A DNA stretch of 14,037 nt from positions 1 to 14,037 of the forward strand of contig CAZOFH010000017.1 in the NCBI GenBank assembly GCA_964579205.1. Direction: 5' to 3'. Below the pieces are notes generated by a model. That model ran no database searches. It was not told where the DNA came from and worked only from the letters and a program-made list of their open reading frames with translations. Positions 13,401-14,037 of the stretch are shown in pieces; position 1 is the first letter of the stretch, and every line of letters starts with the position of its first letter. Origin of the DNA: UBA7867 sp964579205 (GTDB lineage: Bacteria > Bacillota > Clostridia > Christensenellales > UBA1242). The translations under genes and the position numbers were made by a program.

Positions 13401-14037
13401 CCCCACCTTGTGTATCCCGGTATGCTAGTATACTCTAATTCAAGTGAATTATAAACACCATAACTACCCGATGCTGTTGACAAAGAATCGTTACTATTTA
13501 ACAAAGTTTTGCCTATCAAACTAGGATCTTGCACAGCATTTATCCAAGGCATCTTATTAGGTGTGGAGAAGTATCGAGTCAAGCCCTTGCTTCCCACAGT
13601 GTAAAGAGAGAAAATATGGTCTTCATCTTGAGCAATTTCACTACTCAATGTACTATCATTGGTTGCATATCGCCTATTATTAGGATTGTTAAGAGTCTCT
13701 ACTCGAATATAACTAGTGCCGTACATATCGGCAGGCAACAGGGAGTTTCCCGTGATTGAGTCTCTATCCTCATAATACCAATCCGACCAAATAGAGTAGA
13801 GCCCACCATTTACCAATGCCAGGTCAGAGTCATCATTCAAGCTTTGATTTAGCCCAATCTCATCATCAGCATCTTCACCACCGGATCCGTTCCAGCCCCA
13901 AGCCTCTTGGTGATTGTTACTTAGCCACAATGTGGCTACGAGGTTGTTGTCCGTGTCTTTTGATACGTATGTTACTATCCAATCTAGTCCGCCGAGGCGC
14001 ACTACGATACTCTTGTTAGCGGTCTTGTTGTATGTTT
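10499..14037 (-). CDS. Large InlB B-repeat protein with DUF6273-like domain (5' end outside window)
   Basis: Partial: the frame is open through the right edge, so the true start, and any signal peptide, lie beyond 14037. Numbering here counts from the GTG codon at 14000-14002, an arbitrary point giving 1167 residues. Residues 1 to about 302 resemble the C-terminal part of DUF6273: YLFLPSIVEMGL (204-215), CLWSRS (253-258) and NAVRPCLLLNL (291-301); six cysteines cluster at 236-296. Eight Listeria-Bacteroides (InlB B, Flg_new) repeats follow at about 319-393, 397-472, 480-557, 561-636, 643-724, 727-803, 807-882 and 885-962. After a region (963-1085) I do not recognise, residues 1086-1153 match the divergent InlB repeat pattern (GGVVHMVG, LTLSAD-like, GYGFKHW, IIAVFEP). 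The C-terminus ends without LPXTG or a membrane segment. Probably secreted or surface-exposed, with possible adhesin role; that is inference. Terminator at 10445-10467. Confidence 0.88.
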   Translation of the reverse strand, partial: TYNKTANKSIVVRLGGLDWIVTYVSKDTDNNLVATLWLSNNHQEAWGWNGSGGEDADDEIGLNQSLNDDSDLALVNGGLYSIWSDWYYEDRDSITGNSLLPADMYGTSYIRVETLNNPNNRRYATNDSTLSSEIAQDEDHIFSLYTVGSKGLTRYFSTPNKMPWINAVQDPSLIGKTLLNSNDSLSTASGSYGVYNSLELEYTSIPGYTRWGTDYLFLPSIVEMGLDDTNDGLWEISAAERSIYDGCSEYISDYVTANGEVYPCLWSRSVLADYGQSAVYNVDGCGSDSWGDSASEVDCCLNAVRPCLLLNLDYVINGPNTAPSTGTNTITVTLDKQNGTGGTTSVTLDTNTLPDITPPTRTGYKFGGYYTSTNGAGTRVYLSSGVSGISASTFTSNTVLYAKWDAIVYNVKYNANGGSGSMSNTTHTYDSAKNLSLCNYTRRGYLFKGWATSASGSVAYADQANVVNLSSSDYSTINLYAVWEAYSGTMISITFDMQVPTTVGCKVHWIVPNGNLPAMNETVSRSGYTFGGYYSLPNGGGTQVYNSNGTPTSSDETFTSDITLYAKWTPRTYTVYYKANGGTGTMSNSTHTAGVASYLNSNTFTRSGYYFEGWAESNYHAEEGRVDYVMQKVLYMNSSHISLYAVWMSRNSTDITITFDNESAAIAGTRKYIVASGTQIKNLGFIEEPSRIGYTFGGYYTQQNGGGMIVYSSTGSPNYSSTSTLTSDTTLYAKWTPVSYTVKYDANGGTGTMSNTYCTYNSTTSLQTNTFTRSGSFFEGWATSPIGDVVYTNGQSVSNLSAIGYDVVTLYAVWKLVKLTFDNQSATTAGTTSVEIENDAALPNITVPTRTGYTFKGYYTQANGAGTRIYNVDGTPAIAASTFTEDTTLYAQWLFATVTVSFDGQGATTGTTSTSVTYNSALSNITAPTRTGYTFGGYYLFPNGQGTKIYNANGTPAISLSTFAAATTLYAYWLWYDIKSVTGSTTSYTLYDSVDATMKNTSLTIAPASGHKVASFSFDNTTWHNVDSVKKNLANTSLAAAVIYYANENSNEIVFEFKGISTSSPISFYLQTTAGAYSGLKNSTNSVKGVYVTSTIGGVVHMVGDDIENLEDDDTITLSADITLEGYGFKHWKTSDGRVLSTAQSVRLKKSLVNDSLIIAVFEPISSSNVNLEVDNTE
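11117..13048 (-). repeat. Array of eight InlB B-type repeats, alternating types A and B
   Basis: Type A units read GYTFGGYYT..NG.GT.VY..., then FT.DTTLYAKW; type B units read YNANGG.G.MSN, then FTR.GY.FEGWA and NLYAVW. In coding order: A 12824-13048, B 12587-12814, A 12332-12565, B 12095-12322, A 11831-12076, B 11594-11824, A 11357-11584, A 11117-11350. The A+B pair (about 160 residues) is thus duplicated three times, followed by two more A units. Copies are diverged at DNA level, so the array is not recent. Confidence 0.85.

Noticed and set aside
10499..14037. Diversity-generating retroelement target or CRISPR-like array in the repeat gene
   Set aside because: No reverse transcriptase, template repeat or regular short repeat-spacer pattern is visible; the repeats are protein-domain repeats of about 75-80 codons.

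Overview
The window looks like chromosomal DNA from a monoderm, low- to mid-GC Bacillota, most likely an uncultured gut-type clostridium. Three things point there. Ribosomal protein L27 carries the Firmicutes-type N-terminal extension, and its processing protease Prp is encoded between rplU and rpmA. Promoters are sigma-A-like (TTGACA/TATAAT) with strong GGAGG ribosome-binding sites, and TTG start codons are used. The last gene is a large secreted-type protein built of InlB B-repeats, common in gut clostridia. The species call is inference; no 16S or other marker lies in the window.

Layout. 1-357: no protein gene; it holds a GC-rich structured element containing a tRNA-like T-arm, a possible dispersed-repeat copy, and the terminator of the next gene. 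358-433 (-): tRNA-Lys(CUU) with its own promoter. 520-1896 (-): glucose-6-phosphate isomerase (pgi). 1987-3033 (+): alanine racemase (alr), divergent from pgi. 3203-5243 (-): murA then ftsQ/divIB, both starting with TTG, closed by a bidirectional terminator shared with alr. 5381-6898 (-): an 8-oxoguanine DNA glycosylase gene followed 18 bp later by a NYN-domain nuclease-like gene, ending in a strong terminator. 6988-7746 (-): inositol-monophosphatase family protein with its own promoter. 7905-8842 (-): rplU-prp-rpmA operon with a structured leader and a terminator. 8843-9443: about 600 bp of leader, promoters and unassigned intergenic DNA. 9444-10277 (+): DegV/FakB-like fatty-acid-binding protein. 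10278-10498: a hairpin-rich intergenic segment ending in a bidirectional terminator. 10499-14037 (-): the C-terminal part of a very large repeat protein whose 5' end is outside the window.

Most genes are housekeeping: glycolysis (pgi), peptidoglycan precursors and division (alr, murA, ftsQ), translation (tRNA-Lys, L21, L27, Prp), oxidative DNA damage repair (ogg) and lipid handling (degV). The accessory part is the 3.5-kb surface-type gene, which has a DUF6273-like domain followed by eight InlB B-repeats in A-B-A-B-A-B-A-A order and a divergent repeat at the C-terminus. No mobile element, CRISPR array or recognisable defence system is visible. The points most worth a second look are the apparently leaderless glycosylase gene, the operator-like inverted repeat in the pgi/alr intergenic region, the DegV protein lacking the family's conserved His, the structured intergenic segments, and the alternating repeat architecture of the large protein.
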